Shown in pieces: positions 43,950 to 52,612 of a stretch of DNA of 64,000 nucleotides; position 1 is the stretch's first letter; each line of letters starts with the position of its first letter. The notes below the pieces were generated by a model. The model did not search any database, was not told the origin of the DNA, and worked only from the letters and a program-made list of their open reading frames with translations. Made by a program: the position numbers and the translations under genes. The stretch is taken from positions 310,001-374,000 of the forward strand of contig NZ_JACBOT010000021.1 of NCBI RefSeq assembly GCF_021532275.1, read 5' to 3'. Source of the stretch: Brevibacterium sp. UCMA 11754 (lineage in GTDB: Bacteria > Actinomycetota > Actinomycetes > Actinomycetales > Brevibacteriaceae).

Positions 43950-44440
43950 GCGTGCTCGTTAGCCCTCAACGTAGCTCGGTCGCCGACGCCTAATCCGGCG
44001 CACACTCCAATCTGCCGTCTCCAATCCAGTCGCAGATTGCTGACTTCTTAGTCTGAAGACTTCGTTGCGTCTCGTCCGCCATCCCGTGTTGCGAATCGCA
44101 ACTCATTCTATTTCGTAGAGCCAGGCGTATCTGTACCGGGATGAGTGAGACGATACTGACAGATTCGTCACCCGCGCCTAATCGATTCCGCTGCATACGA
44201 TCTGACGAATTCCAAGTGCCACTCCGGGCCCACGGATCTCATCCTCAAATGTCGACTATTCCCACTAGGCAAATTTGGTCTCCACTGACGTTTGATTGAA
44301 TGCCCGGTTGGCAAGCCATCCCGTGACTAAGGGCAACACAGCTACGGGAGGATCTCCTGGGTGCAGTAACGACAACTAACCGTATGCGTCATCGACATTG
44401 CTCAAATGGATATAACGATCTACCGGCTCACCCGTCGGCG

Positions 44441-44454
44441 GTTTCACGTGAAAT
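44441..44454. other. parS site 2, one mismatch
   Basis: GTTTCACGTGAAAT; the last base differs from consensus. It lies 505 bp from site 1, about twice the common interval. Confidence 0.85.
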
Positions 44455-44656
44455 ATGCCTCGTGAGTAACACACAAGCCGAATGTCGGAGCTCGACGCCG
44501 CACAGCAATATTTACCGGTCACCTCGATGCGGGGGCGATATCAGAGACGATACCGGCACCCAACAGAGATAGTCGGGGCTCACTCCAGACAACGGCATGA
44601 ACTCTAAGTACCTCCAGTCACCGGTCAACGGCTGACAGTGACCACAGTTAGCATAT

Positions 44657-44670
44657 GTTTCACATGAAAG
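44657..44670. other. parS-like site 3, two mismatches
   Basis: GTTTCACATGAAAG; the central CG and the last base are changed. It is 216 bp from site 2 and probably binds weakly. Confidence 0.55.
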
Positions 44671-44880
44671 ATGCGAAACTCCACAACGTCCAAGGTTCCC
44701 ACTACCTCGACCGAGAGATGTCTCAATTACTATCTAAAGAATGGGGCGCTCCTGGGAATGCATAATCATCTTTCCGCGCCGCTATCCTCGAAGCCTGATT
44801 TGGCTGCGGCAAACACCGCGTCGGACTTACGAGGAAAACGAGACAATGTTCAGGTGAACCAGCCCCCAGCAGCCCTCCAT

Positions 44881-44894
44881 GTTTCACGTGAAAC
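44881..44894. other. parS site 4, perfect 14-mer
   Basis: GTTTCACGTGAAAC with a T on the left as in the 16-bp consensus. It is 224 bp from site 3. Confidence 0.95.
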
Positions 44895-45135
44895 TGCACT
44901 CGCCCGCGCATAGCCCAGATGTGCTCGTCAAGAATCGGACAGGCGCACGCTGCGCAATAGTCGTCAGGCCACATTCTACGTCGAACCAAAAAGGCGCGGT
45001 TCCAGTGAATACGACGGTGAGACTCGTAGGGCTGACATGGTGAGCCAAGGCATATACGAAGAGGACCTCTACGAACCGACATCTGTCACTCAAGCACGGG
45101 CAGCCTCGGCCGCCACTTGTTCAGTACAGCGAGTA

Positions 45136-45149
45136 GTTCCACGTGAAAC
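45136..45149. other. parS site 5, one mismatch
   Basis: GTTCCACGTGAAAC; the fourth base is C. As far as I recall, a variant with this change serves as a natural parS inside Bacillus spo0J. It is 255 bp from site 4. Confidence 0.85.
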
Positions 45150-45243
45150 ATTCTTCAATACCCGATCGACAAGGTCGGTCTAGAGGCCCGCAAGGCATAC
45201 GAGATTTCAGGTGCCTACGAAAGCAGCGAACGAATCGAGCTCA

Positions 45244-45257
45244 GTTTCACGTGAAAC
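45244..45257. other. parS site 6, perfect 14-mer
   Basis: GTTTCACGTGAAAC, only 108 bp from site 5. It is the one site that breaks the near-250-bp spacing by adding an extra copy. Confidence 0.95.
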
Positions 45258-45390
45258 GATCATGCTCCTTTGCAGGATAGGCAGAAGTTGAGTACAAAGA
45301 CGACGCGGAGATCCCACGTCAACCGCTCAATCGCTGGCACGTAGAGACTACTCGGCGGTGAACACACTCAGCGAGGTGTTTCGCCCCAGT

Positions 45391-45404
45391 GTTTCACGTG
45401 AAAC
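45391..45404. other. parS site 7, perfect 16-mer
   Basis: TGTTTCACGTGAAACA when one flanking base on each side is included, the full 16-bp consensus and the best site in the island. It is 255 bp from site 5. Confidence 0.97.
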
Positions 45405-45678
45405 ATCGAGCAGAATGCTGGTGACGGCATCGACAGGTTCACACATCGGCCGCAGCCACCAACAGTCGAAGGTGTCCTATTACAAGGTCAATGCGAACTG
45501 CGCACTGACTCATTTGGCCCCTCACCAGAATTCGAGTCAGTTGCCGAGCATTAGCGCACGTGCCGAATGAAAGCGTGCCGGTTGTGAATTCTCACCAGCG
45601 AATGCAGGAGATACATATAGGGGCTCTACCCGGGTGATGACGAAGTACGGAGCGCCTGACTTCGAACAGGAGGGAGCC

Positions 45679-45692
45679 GTTCCACGTGGAAC
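45679..45692. other. parS-like site 8, symmetric double change
   Basis: GTTCCACGTGGAAC; both half-sites carry the same T-to-C change, so it is still a perfect palindrome. It is 288 bp from site 7. Confidence 0.7.
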
Positions 45693-45922
45693 ATTCGCTC
45701 AAGCGAAACACCGCTGGAGGGCAGCTCGGTAGAGATGGAATGCGCACGTTGGTCGGATCGAGGGCACTCAGACTCGGAAGGCCCATGCCTTGGGAAGAGC
45801 GAACGCCTGAAATTCGCTCCTCTCAGTTGAACCGCGTGGCCTACCTAGCTGCCTCAGGTTGAGTTGCTCCGGGAACCAGCTCCGCAATATCGTATATGCC
45901 AACGGCGAATATGGTCGTCATC

Positions 45923-45936
45923 GTTTCACGTGAAAC
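45923..45936. other. parS site 9, perfect 14-mer
   Basis: GTTTCACGTGAAAC followed by A. It is 244 bp from site 8 and 532 bp from site 7. Confidence 0.95.
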
Positions 45937-46176
45937 AACCGTCGACCGCCAACAATTTTCGGAGTACCAGCGCAAAATTGCTCAAGCTAAGGCCGCGTTC
46001 TCGTGCGTTGCAAGCAGTCTAGGGTTGGGTTCTCAATGACCAGATGAGAAGTCCTCCGTGTCACGCGCAAGTCACGCGCTGCAAGTTGCCTCGAGCGGTA
46101 TAGACACTGCCCGAACACTCGGATTCACGTTGACCGAATACTACCCAGGAACGATGGGCGACACTGAGGATGCGTC

Positions 46177-46190
46177 GTTTCACGTGTAAC
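46177..46190. other. parS site 10, one mismatch
   Basis: GTTTCACGTGTAAC; one A-to-T change in the right half. It is 254 bp from site 9. Confidence 0.8.
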
Positions 46191-46436
46191 CCATCCGCAG
46201 GCGATGCGTCGTCAGAAGTGTAAATCTGTATTAGTCCGGGAGGAGTGTGAATCATGCGGTTGTCCGAGTTAATGCCCTCCACACAGCAGGACACCTCCGC
46301 AATCGAAGGCCTGGGGATTGAAGGTCAGAACTGCCAATTGCAGTCGTGCCTATTTCGCTTCTGAGCGACTTTCGTCACTCTGCGGCCAAACTCGTTGACC
46401 ACCAACCCTCAAAAAAGGGTGGACTTCCTGGTAGCC

Positions 46437-46450
46437 GTTTCACGTGAAAC
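46437..46450. other. parS site 11, perfect 14-mer
   Basis: GTTTCACGTGAAAC. It is 260 bp from site 10 and 514 bp from site 9. Confidence 0.95.
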
Positions 46451-46687
46451 CGTCGCCATCACCGACCAGGAAGGCCGCTCAATCCCGAAATCACTATTAC
46501 CGCTACCAAGTACCCATTTAGTGCAGGAGAGCGTGTTCTGTCTCGACGTCCCTTTTCAATAGATGGAAGTAGACACCCAAGCACGCCTCTCTCAGTACCG
46601 AAACGCTGAAATCAGGTGGGCCTACGCAACATGAGCGCTATTAAATCGCCATTGGCCAAGAACGCGGCGCAATCTTAGTGGCAACAA

Positions 46688-46701
46688 GCTTCACATGAAA
46701 C
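46688..46701. other. parS-like site 12, two mismatches
   Basis: GCTTCACATGAAAC; the second base and the central CG are changed. It is 251 bp from site 11. Confidence 0.55.
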
Positions 46702-46897
46702 ATGCATTACCAGGTGATTTCGCGGAGCCTGCCGCTGCGAATTGGCTGGAAGCATCGCTGAGAATGATTAGACCGCCGGCGCAAATGAACGACATAGCCA
46801 CGTCTTCCCGTTGCCACCAACGACGTGATCGACGGCAAGTTGGCCGGAGGCGAGCAGACGCAGACACACTCACAATGGAAACCGTAGGTTTGCCGAT

Positions 46898-46911
46898 GTT
46901 TCACGTGAAAC
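46898..46911. other. parS site 13, perfect 14-mer
   Basis: GTTTCACGTGAAAC with a T on the left. It is 210 bp from site 12 and 461 bp from site 11, the last site in the non-coding island. Confidence 0.95.
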
Positions 46912-47133
46912 GATCGCAAACGGCCTGACCGAGCGCGTTGACTTGCCACGTACGGGCAATTTCCGTGGCCGCCATCACCATCCGGGAAGCCAAATGGGGA
47001 AGCCCATACCCCCCGCGCTCGGCATGGCAGTCAACAGGCCCAAAGACAGAGCCATATCCCCATCGAATAGGGCCTGACTAACTCGGGGAGGTGAATTTCC
47101 TAGACCAACTCCGAAGACAACCTGAGCGGGGGT

Positions 47134-47188
47134 GAAAAGAAGTTGGACGGGTGACAATGAACAATGTCATCCTCACTCGCCCAACTTC
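47134..47188 (-). terminator. Intrinsic terminator of the parAB operon
   Basis: On the minus strand, reading away from parB, a 16-bp stem (47173-47188 with 47139-47154, two mismatches) is followed by a TTTT run. It begins 16 bases after the parB stop and separates parB transcription from the parS island. Confidence 0.75.
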
Positions 47189-47204
47189 AAACAATCTGCG
47201 GGAG

Positions 47205-48950
47205 CTATTCCGCCGGCTGCTCAACTCCAAGCAAGCTGAGGATACGATCGAGGTCGTCTTGGTTAGCGAATTCCACGCTCAGCTTGCCCTTCTTCTTTCC
47301 GACCGTGATGTTGACCTTAGTATCAAGACGATCGCCCAGGCGTTCAGCAACTTCGATAAACTGAGGTGCAACACGGGTGGTTGCACGTGAAACATTCACG
47401 GAGTCGCCACGGTTAAGAAGTACTACGGCTTCTTCGGACGCTCTCACAGAGAGTCCCTCAGCAACGATGCGCTGAGCAAGAACCTCCATGTGCTCCGGTT
47501 CGCGAAGGCCCAGAATCGCACGAGCATGTCCAGCCGAAATGACGCCAGCAGCTACACGTCTTTGTACCAACGGGGGCAACCGAAGCAGGCGAAGAGTATT
47601 GGAAATCTGAGGGCGAGAACGTCCAATGCGTTCGGAAAGCTCCTCCTGTGTGCAGCCGAAGTCCTCGAGCAACTGGCCATAGGCAGCAGCCTCCTCCAAC
47701 GGGTTCAGTTCTGCTCGGTGCAAGTTCTCAAGCAGAGCGTCCCGCAAGAGGTCTGTGTCGTCAACGTAGCGAATAATCGCAGGGATGGTTGAAAGACCTG
47801 CATCCTTCGTCGCCCGAAGACGACGTTCACCCATGATGAGTTCGAAGCGTTCGTGATCGCTTGGCTTCTGTCGGACAACGACCGGCTGCAGCACACCGAT
47901 CTCGCGGATGCTGTGCACAAGTTCACTGAGCTGATCTTCGTCAAAGAAGGTACGTGGCTGACGAGGGTTGGCATCAATGCGGTCAACGTCGATCTCGCCG
48001 AATTCTGTATCAGGGATCGAATCGACTCCCGCACGCTCAGTATCTTCGCTCGCTACCGAGCCGTCGTCTTCGTTACCGGAGTCAGGGCTCGACGAAGCGG
48101 ATGAAGATGCCGACGCAGGAGTCACTTCATCTGTAGTCGACGAGTCCTCTATCGTGGCCTCTTGTCGAGCTTCATCGAAGACCTCATGGCCTGACCTGTA
48201 TACCCCGGGATGGGTCTCCAGCACATCGTCGGCCTTTGTCGACTCCTCGTCAGCACCATCTGCGGTCGAGTACACAGGTGTCGCTTCGACGTCGGGTTCA
48301 GCAGTTTCAACGACAGATGCTTCCATGTCGGCTGCACTGTCGAGCTCCGGTTCCGCCGTCCGATCTACTGGCCCGGTCGCGGGTGCCTCGCTCGTCGCCT
48401 TGGTGCTCGAAGCATGAGTTGCAGTCTTGGTTCCTGTCGAGGTCTTAGCCTTCGATTTCGCAGGCGTCGACTTCGCAGAAGAGCTTTCTGTCGCTCCGGT
48501 CTTCGCTGGGCTGGTTTTAGCCGTTGCGGCCCTTTCCCCTGAACCGGCCTTCTTCGTCGTAGATTGAGACGCGGCGGGCTTGGTCGAGGTTGATCCGGTT
48601 GCCTTCTTTGCAGAGGCATTTTTCGCTGCCCCACTCTTCGCAGCCGTGCTCCCCGAAGTGGTGCTCTTCGCCGGGGACGACTCAGAAGCAGGTGCATCCG
48701 TCTTAGCAGTCTTCGACGTCGAAGACGCGGGTGAAGTTCCGGCCTTAGGCTTGCGCTTGCGTGAGGACTGCATGGAGGCTGCAGGATCTGTGCGAACGGC
48801 CCGAGGTGCCTTCGGCTCTTCTGTGGTCTGCTTTGCCTCTTCAGGCTCGCCACCGGAGAAGAACACGTCAACTGGTCGGTCGCTCGACGCCGCATCCGGA
48901 ATCAAAGCGCCCAGACCACGACCCAATCCACGCTTCCTGCGTTCAGCCAC
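47205..48950 (-). CDS. parB: Chromosome partitioning protein ParB
   Basis: This 581-aa protein is long for the family (usually about 280-400). The N-terminal ParA-contact tail is [15 protein letters not shown]. Residues about 21-316 are low-complexity: Ala/Ser/Thr/Lys-rich to about 190, then acidic. The ParB CTPase domain starts near 317 ([32 protein letters not shown]) with GERRLRA (374-380) and ENLHR (408-412). The helix-turn-helix is [26 protein letters not shown], and a dimerisation tail follows. It binds parS, closes as a CTP-bound clamp and slides. The GTG follows GAGGAG and overlaps parA by 8 bp. A parS site lies inside its own 3' coding sequence. Confidence 0.96.
   Translation of the reverse strand: MAERRKRGLGRGLGALIPDAASSDRPVDVFFSGGEPEEAKQTTEEPKAPRAVRTDPAASMQSSRKRKPKAGTSPASSTSKTAKTDAPASESSPAKSTTSGSTAAKSGAAKNASAKKATGSTSTKPAASQSTTKKAGSGERAATAKTSPAKTGATESSSAKSTPAKSKAKTSTGTKTATHASSTKATSEAPATGPVDRTAEPELDSAADMEASVVETAEPDVEATPVYSTADGADEESTKADDVLETHPGVYRSGHEVFDEARQEATIEDSSTTDEVTPASASSSASSSPDSGNEDDGSVASEDTERAGVDSIPDTEFGEIDVDRIDANPRQPRTFFDEDQLSELVHSIREIGVLQPVVVRQKPSDHERFELIMGERRLRATKDAGLSTIPAIIRYVDDTDLLRDALLENLHRAELNPLEEAAAYGQLLEDFGCTQEELSERIGRSRPQISNTLRLLRLPPLVQRRVAAGVISAGHARAILGLREPEHMEVLAQRIVAEGLSVRASEEAVVLLNRGDSVNVSRATTRVAPQFIEVAERLGDRLDTKVNITVGKKKGKLSVEFANQDDLDRILSLLGVEQPAE
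47380..47393. other. parS site 14, one mismatch, inside parB
   Basis: GTTGCACGTGAAAC lies within parB, where its reverse complement encodes NVSRAT. It is 482 bp from site 13, again about twice the common interval. Confidence 0.8.
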
Positions 48951-49869
48951 GATTTACTCCTCGTTGTGCGATTTCTTCGGCTGCTTCCCGATAGGACAAA
49001 GCGCCACTGGAATGGGGGTCGTACGAAATGACAGTCTGTCCGTAGCTCGGAGCCTCTGAAATGCGCACGGAGCGGGGAATCGAGGATGACAGGACCTGCT
49101 CGGGGAAATGAGTCCGTACATCATCCGCTACTTGGGCGCTGAGGTTGGTCCGCCCGTCATACATCGTCAAAAGGATTGTGGAGATCGCCAATTTAGGATT
49201 GAGATGCTTCTGGATGAGCTGAATATTCTTCAGCAGCTGGCTCAAACCCTCAAGCGCATAGTATTCGCACTGAATCGGGATGAGCACTTCCCGGGCGGCG
49301 ACGAACGCATTGACTGTCAGAAGGCCCAAGCTCGGAGGGCAGTCAACAATGACATAGTCCACTCGACTTCCCGCTGCAGCCTGTTCATCGAGATAGACAT
49401 TCAGGGACCTCTGCAGGCGCTGCTCTCGAGCGACAAGAGACACCAGCTCGATCTCGGCCCCGGCCAGATCAATGGTCGCCGGCACACATTTGAGAGTCTC
49501 GAAGTCCGGGCACTGCGCTACGGCTTCGCGCATGGGTACGTCATCGATGATCACATCGTAGATGCTGGTGACTTCCGAATAGTGGTCAATGCCTAGAGCG
49601 GTGCTGGCATTGCCCTGAGGATCGATGTCGATGAGCAGGACGTTGAGATTCTGATTCGCCAGCGCAGCGGCGATATTCACAGCGGTCGTGGTTTTCCCGA
49701 CGCCGCCCTTCTGGTTGGCGATCGTGAAGATCCGGGTAGAGTCTGGTTTTGGAAAACTCACCTGGGACAGTCGATCTGCGCGTCGATTGTCGCGCGCGAT
49801 TGCAGCACCTATGGGAGACGACTCGTCCATGATCGGCATTCGGCGCACTCCATCATCCATTGGTTTCAC
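48943..49869 (-). CDS. parA: Chromosome partitioning ATPase ParA
   Basis: This 308-aa protein is a Walker-type ATPase with the deviant Walker A motif [22 protein letters not shown], Walker A' [12 protein letters not shown], and Walker [18 protein letters not shown]. It binds DNA non-specifically as an ATP dimer and is released by ParB, pulling the origin apart. The N-terminal region of about 45 residues before the ATPase core is typical of actinobacterial ParA. The start is uncertain: the GTG at 49869, the ATG at 49860 and another ATG at 49839 are in frame, and none has a clear ribosome site. Confidence 0.96.
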   Translation of the reverse strand: MKPMDDGVRRMPIMDESSPIGAAIARDNRRADRLSQVSFPKPDSTRIFTIANQKGGVGKTTTAVNIAAALANQNLNVLLIDIDPQGNASTALGIDHYSEVTSIYDVIIDDVPMREAVAQCPDFETLKCVPATIDLAGAEIELVSLVAREQRLQRSLNVYLDEQAAAGSRVDYVIVDCPPSLGLLTVNAFVAAREVLIPIQCEYYALEGLSQLLKNIQLIQKHLNPKLAISTILLTMYDGRTNLSAQVADDVRTHFPEQVLSSSIPRSVRISEAPSYGQTVISYDPHSSGALSYREAAEEIAQRGVNRG

Positions 49870-49905
49870 AAAGCTATACTCAGCCTAGACCAAATCTACT
49901 TCGTA

Positions 49906-50544
49906 CTATTTCTTGACTATCTCGACGACACGGCTAGGCACTTCGAGGATTCCGCCGTCGACGATGTGAATCTTCGGCTGAGACAGCCGGTATCGCTTCA
50001 ACAGCTTCTTCGTCTTCACCAGTTCAGCCTCGACAGAAGCCCCTTTGAGCGCGAGGATCCGTCCATCAGGACCCATCACTTCATGAGTCCATTCGATGAG
50101 AGTCGTCATCGCCTTGACCGCCCTCGATGTCACAACGGTGAACATCTCCTCGTCCACGAGTTCCTCGACGCGGGCTCGGACGATGCGAACGTTATCCAGT
50201 TGAAGATCATCGACGACCATCTTCAGCCATTCGACCCGCCGCTCCATCGGTTCGATGAGGACCACCTGCGCTTCAGGACGAAGCAGTGCTATCGGAATTC
50301 CTGGCAGCCCAGCCCCACTGCCAACGTCGCCGACGACATCATTGTCATCGATGAACTCAGCCACAACAGCACAATTGAGGATGTGCCTGGTCCAGAGCCG
50401 GTCGATCTCGCGGGGGCCGATCAGTCCCCATTCGATGCCGGTGGTTGCCAGGTGCTGCGCATACCGGGTAGCTGCGGGGTAGGCGGCCCCGAAGAATTCT
50501 TCCGTACCTGCCGGGGGAACTTCGAGGGCGGAAATGTCAGTCAT
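49906..50544 (-). CDS. rsmG: 16S rRNA m7G527 methyltransferase RsmG (GidB)
   Basis: This 212-aa protein has the SAM-binding motif DVGSGAGLPGIPIALL and the family motifs GPREIDRLWTRHILNCAVVAEFI and VTSRAVKAMTTLIEW. It methylates N7 of G527 in the 530 loop of 16S rRNA; loss in other bacteria gives low-level streptomycin resistance. I chose MTDISALEV at 50544, which overlaps the jag stop by 8 bp. The long frame to 50643 lies inside jag. Confidence 0.95.
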   Translation of the reverse strand: MTDISALEVPPAGTEEFFGAAYPAATRYAQHLATTGIEWGLIGPREIDRLWTRHILNCAVVAEFIDDNDVVGDVGSGAGLPGIPIALLRPEAQVVLIEPMERRVEWLKMVVDDLQLDNVRIVRARVEELVDEEMFTVVTSRAVKAMTTLIEWTHEVMGPDGRILALKGASVEAELVKTKKLLKRYRLSQPKIHIVDGGILEVPSRVVEIVKK

Positions 50545-51118
50545 GGGCAGGACGGACGAGTACATGCCGGCCGTCACCCTCACCTTCGGACTCCGAAGCC
50601 AAACCGGCCTGAGCAACCTGATCGTGGATGATCTTGCGCTCAAAGCTGTTCATCGGTTTGAAGGCGAATTCATTGCCGGATTCTTTGACGTCGTCGATTG
50701 CGCGCTTCGCCTGCTTGATGAGCTCGTCGCGACGGTTGTTGCGGAAGCCGTCGATGTCGAGCATCAGCCAGGATCGCTGACCGGTGCTGGTCTGGACTGC
50801 CAGCCGGCTGAGCTCCTGGAGTGCGCCGAGTGTTTTGCCGTCTCGGCCGACCAACATGCGCAGGTTGGAATCTTCGTCGTCTTCGCAGACGATCGACAGT
50901 TGTGCCCGTCCGTCTCCGACATCAATGTCGATGTCGCCATCGATGTCGGCAAGGTCCATCAGTTCTTCGAGGTAGTCCGCTGCGATCTCTCCCTCTTCTT
51001 CGAGGAGCTCGGCTCTCGTCGGCTTCGCATCTTTTTCGGCGCCGCTGTCCGCAGCACCTGCGTCGGCAGTCTCATCGACGGTCTCATCAACAGTCGTGTC
51101 GACATTCTCTTCAGTCAT
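50537..51118 (-). CDS. khpB: Jag/KhpB-type R3H RNA-binding protein
   Basis: This 193-aa protein has a low-complexity acidic N-terminus. A KH domain with the GRDGKTLGALQ loop (residues about 88-100) and SWLMLDIDGFRNNRRDELIKQAKRA follows. The R3H domain is FAFKPMNSFERKIIHDQVAQAGLASESEGEGDGRHVLV, where R-x3-H becomes R-K-I-I-H. It binds RNA and in other bacteria affects cell elongation. It sits immediately downstream of yidC, its usual neighbour. There is no separate Jag-N domain. Confidence 0.94.
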   Translation of the reverse strand: MTEENVDTTVDETVDETADAGAADSGAEKDAKPTRAELLEEEGEIAADYLEELMDLADIDGDIDIDVGDGRAQLSIVCEDDEDSNLRMLVGRDGKTLGALQELSRLAVQTSTGQRSWLMLDIDGFRNNRRDELIKQAKRAIDDVKESGNEFAFKPMNSFERKIIHDQVAQAGLASESEGEGDGRHVLVRPAHD

Positions 51119-51127
51119 GGTTCTTCC

Positions 51128-52087
51128 TCAGCGCTTCTTGTTCTTCTTGCGGTTCTTGCTCACCGGCTGCTGCCGCTGACGGCTCTGGTTCGGGGTCTGC
51201 TCAACAGCAGTGTCGGTGCCGCCCTTGATCTCAGGCTGCTGAACCGGCTTGCCCTTGCGAGCCTTCCGCTCCAGCATCTCCTTCTCGGCTTTGGAGCCGG
51301 GGGCCGGCATATTGCGGATGACCACGTGCTGCTGGCACATCGTCCAGGTGTTCGAGACGAGCCAGTAGAAGAGAACGCCGAGCGGGAAGTAGATGCCGCC
51401 GATGCCGAAGACTAGGGGCATCACGTAGAGGAGCATCTTCTGCGACTGCATCATCGGGTTCGCCATGGCGGACTCCGACATGTTCTTCGCCATCATCTGC
51501 TTCTGCGTGATGAACATGGTCGAGGCCATGATCACGATGAGAACGCCGGTAAGCAACTTGACGCCGATGCCGTCCGACATGAATGTCGCGGACAGCGAGA
51601 TCCCGAAGACCGAAGACTCCTCAGCCTGTTGAGCCAAGGTCTGGGTGAATCCACCGATTGCGTCGATTTTCCCCGAGGCTACATCCGGCATGTTGTGGAT
51701 GACGCGGAACAGGGAGAAGAAGATCGGCATCTGCACGAGGAGCGGCAGACACGAGGCCCACGGGCTCGTCTTGTTGTCGCGGAACAGGCTCATCTGCTCT
51801 TCGGCCATGGCCTGACGCGAGTACTGGTCCTTCTTGCCCTTGTACTTAGCCTGCAGGCGCTGAATCTGAGGCTGCAGCAGCTGCATCTTCCGCTGGGACT
51901 TGATCTGATAGACGAACAGCGGAATCAGGATTGCACGGATCACGAGGGTCAGTCCGGCGATCGACAGGACCCAGGTCCAGCCATTGGCTGCTGGCAGACC
52001 GATCGCAGTGAAGATCTCGTGGAAGATCGCGAGGATCCAAGCAACTACCCACTGCAGCGGGTAGAGCAGCTTGTCCATCCAGTCCAT
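51128..52087 (-). CDS. yidC: Membrane protein insertase YidC
   Basis: This 319-aa YidC/Oxa1 family protein has five membrane segments. It begins MDWMDKLLYPLQWVVAWILAIFHEIFTAIGLPAANGWTWVLSIAGLTLVIRAILIPLFVYQIKSQRKMQLLQPQIQRLQAKYKG. SPWASCLPLLVQMPIFFSLFRVI supplies the conserved hydrophilic-groove region. The C-terminal tail is basic. It inserts membrane proteins alone or with Sec. GAGGAG precedes the ATG. No large periplasmic domain is present, as in Gram-positives. Confidence 0.97.
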   Translation of the reverse strand: MDWMDKLLYPLQWVVAWILAIFHEIFTAIGLPAANGWTWVLSIAGLTLVIRAILIPLFVYQIKSQRKMQLLQPQIQRLQAKYKGKKDQYSRQAMAEEQMSLFRDNKTSPWASCLPLLVQMPIFFSLFRVIHNMPDVASGKIDAIGGFTQTLAQQAEESSVFGISLSATFMSDGIGVKLLTGVLIVIMASTMFITQKQMMAKNMSESAMANPMMQSQKMLLYVMPLVFGIGGIYFPLGVLFYWLVSNTWTMCQQHVVIRNMPAPGSKAEKEMLERKARKGKPVQQPEIKGGTDTAVEQTPNQSRQRQQPVSKNRKKNKKR

Positions 52088-52258
52088 TCAGTACTCCTCG
52101 TTACAACGATTCTTCACGATCGTTCATTTTGCCATTGTTCGCGGGTCTTCGCGACACAGAACCATGGGTCCTGCTCTCGCGTGTACCGGAGGGTTCAGCC
52201 ACCGGATTGTCGTGATGCACAGACGCGCTGAACATCTGCTGCACACACGACACAATTG
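52088..52258. other. Gap between yidD and yidC
   Basis: These 171 bases contain no gene that I can support. A promoter for the yidC-jag-rsmG run on the minus strand is possible. Confidence 0.4.
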
Positions 52259-52612
52259 TCAGCGGCCATCTTCGTCATGCATTGAAACTGAGCGGGCCTG
52301 GCGCGCTGAACCGGGAACATGGTCCACCCCGCCATGGGAAAAAGGATTGCATCGCAGTATTCGCCACCCAGTTAACACCATTCCCTTGAGAACTCCGTGT
52401 ATCTCGAAGGCCTCCAGACCGTACATCGAGCAACTGGGATAGTACCGACATACCTGTCCGTACAGTGGAGACACCACGACTCGATAAGCTCTGATGAACC
52501 ACACGAACGGAATGCGCGGCCCGATTCGGATCATCCACCAGACTGTGGGCCAGAAACCGGCCGGTCTGCGGGGCACCTCCGAGGGGTGCTTCAGATCATG
52601 TTCGGCGTCCAC
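52259..52612 (-). CDS. yidD: Membrane protein insertion efficiency factor YidD
   Basis: This 117-aa protein contains IRAYRVVVSPLYGQVCRYYPSCSMYGLEAFEIHGVLKGMVLTGWRILRCNPFSHGGVDHVP, the complete DUF37/YidD core with its conserved cysteines. It aids YidC-dependent insertion. It overlaps the rnpA end by 17 bp, a common arrangement. The first 20 residues are variable. Confidence 0.96.
   Translation of the reverse strand: MDAEHDLKHPSEVPRRPAGFWPTVWWMIRIGPRIPFVWFIRAYRVVVSPLYGQVCRYYPSCSMYGLEAFEIHGVLKGMVLTGWRILRCNPFSHGGVDHVPGSARQARSVSMHDEDGR

Larger units (their letters stand above)
43920..47204. other. Non-coding parS island (chromosomal centromere)
   Basis: This is a stretch of about 3.3 kb between cwlM and parB without a credible gene. 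Frames are short, carry no ribosome sites, and several read VSRET merely because they cross a parS site. Three 60-base lines I counted had 50-60 % G+C, lower than a sampled dnaA line at 65 %. It holds 13 copies of the parS palindrome (core GTTTCACGTGAAAC, seven perfect), spaced mostly 210-290 bp apart. The spacer sequences do not look alike. ParB, encoded next door, should load here and spread, and ParA then moves the origin. No tRNA or other RNA gene is recognisable. Confidence 0.9.

Noticed and set aside
44847-44858. GTTCAGGTGAAC as another parS variant
   Set aside because: It lacks the central CACGTG core and is two bases too short.
43936-46911. Regularly spaced repeats that could be a CRISPR array
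   Set aside because: The repeats are short palindromes of the known parS sequence, spacers are about 250 bp instead of 30-40 bp, and no cas gene is nearby.
44671-46928. Short ORFs in the parS island (60-80 codons), several containing VSRET
   Set aside because: VSRET is just one translation of the parS palindrome. The frames lack ribosome sites and show no recognisable protein.
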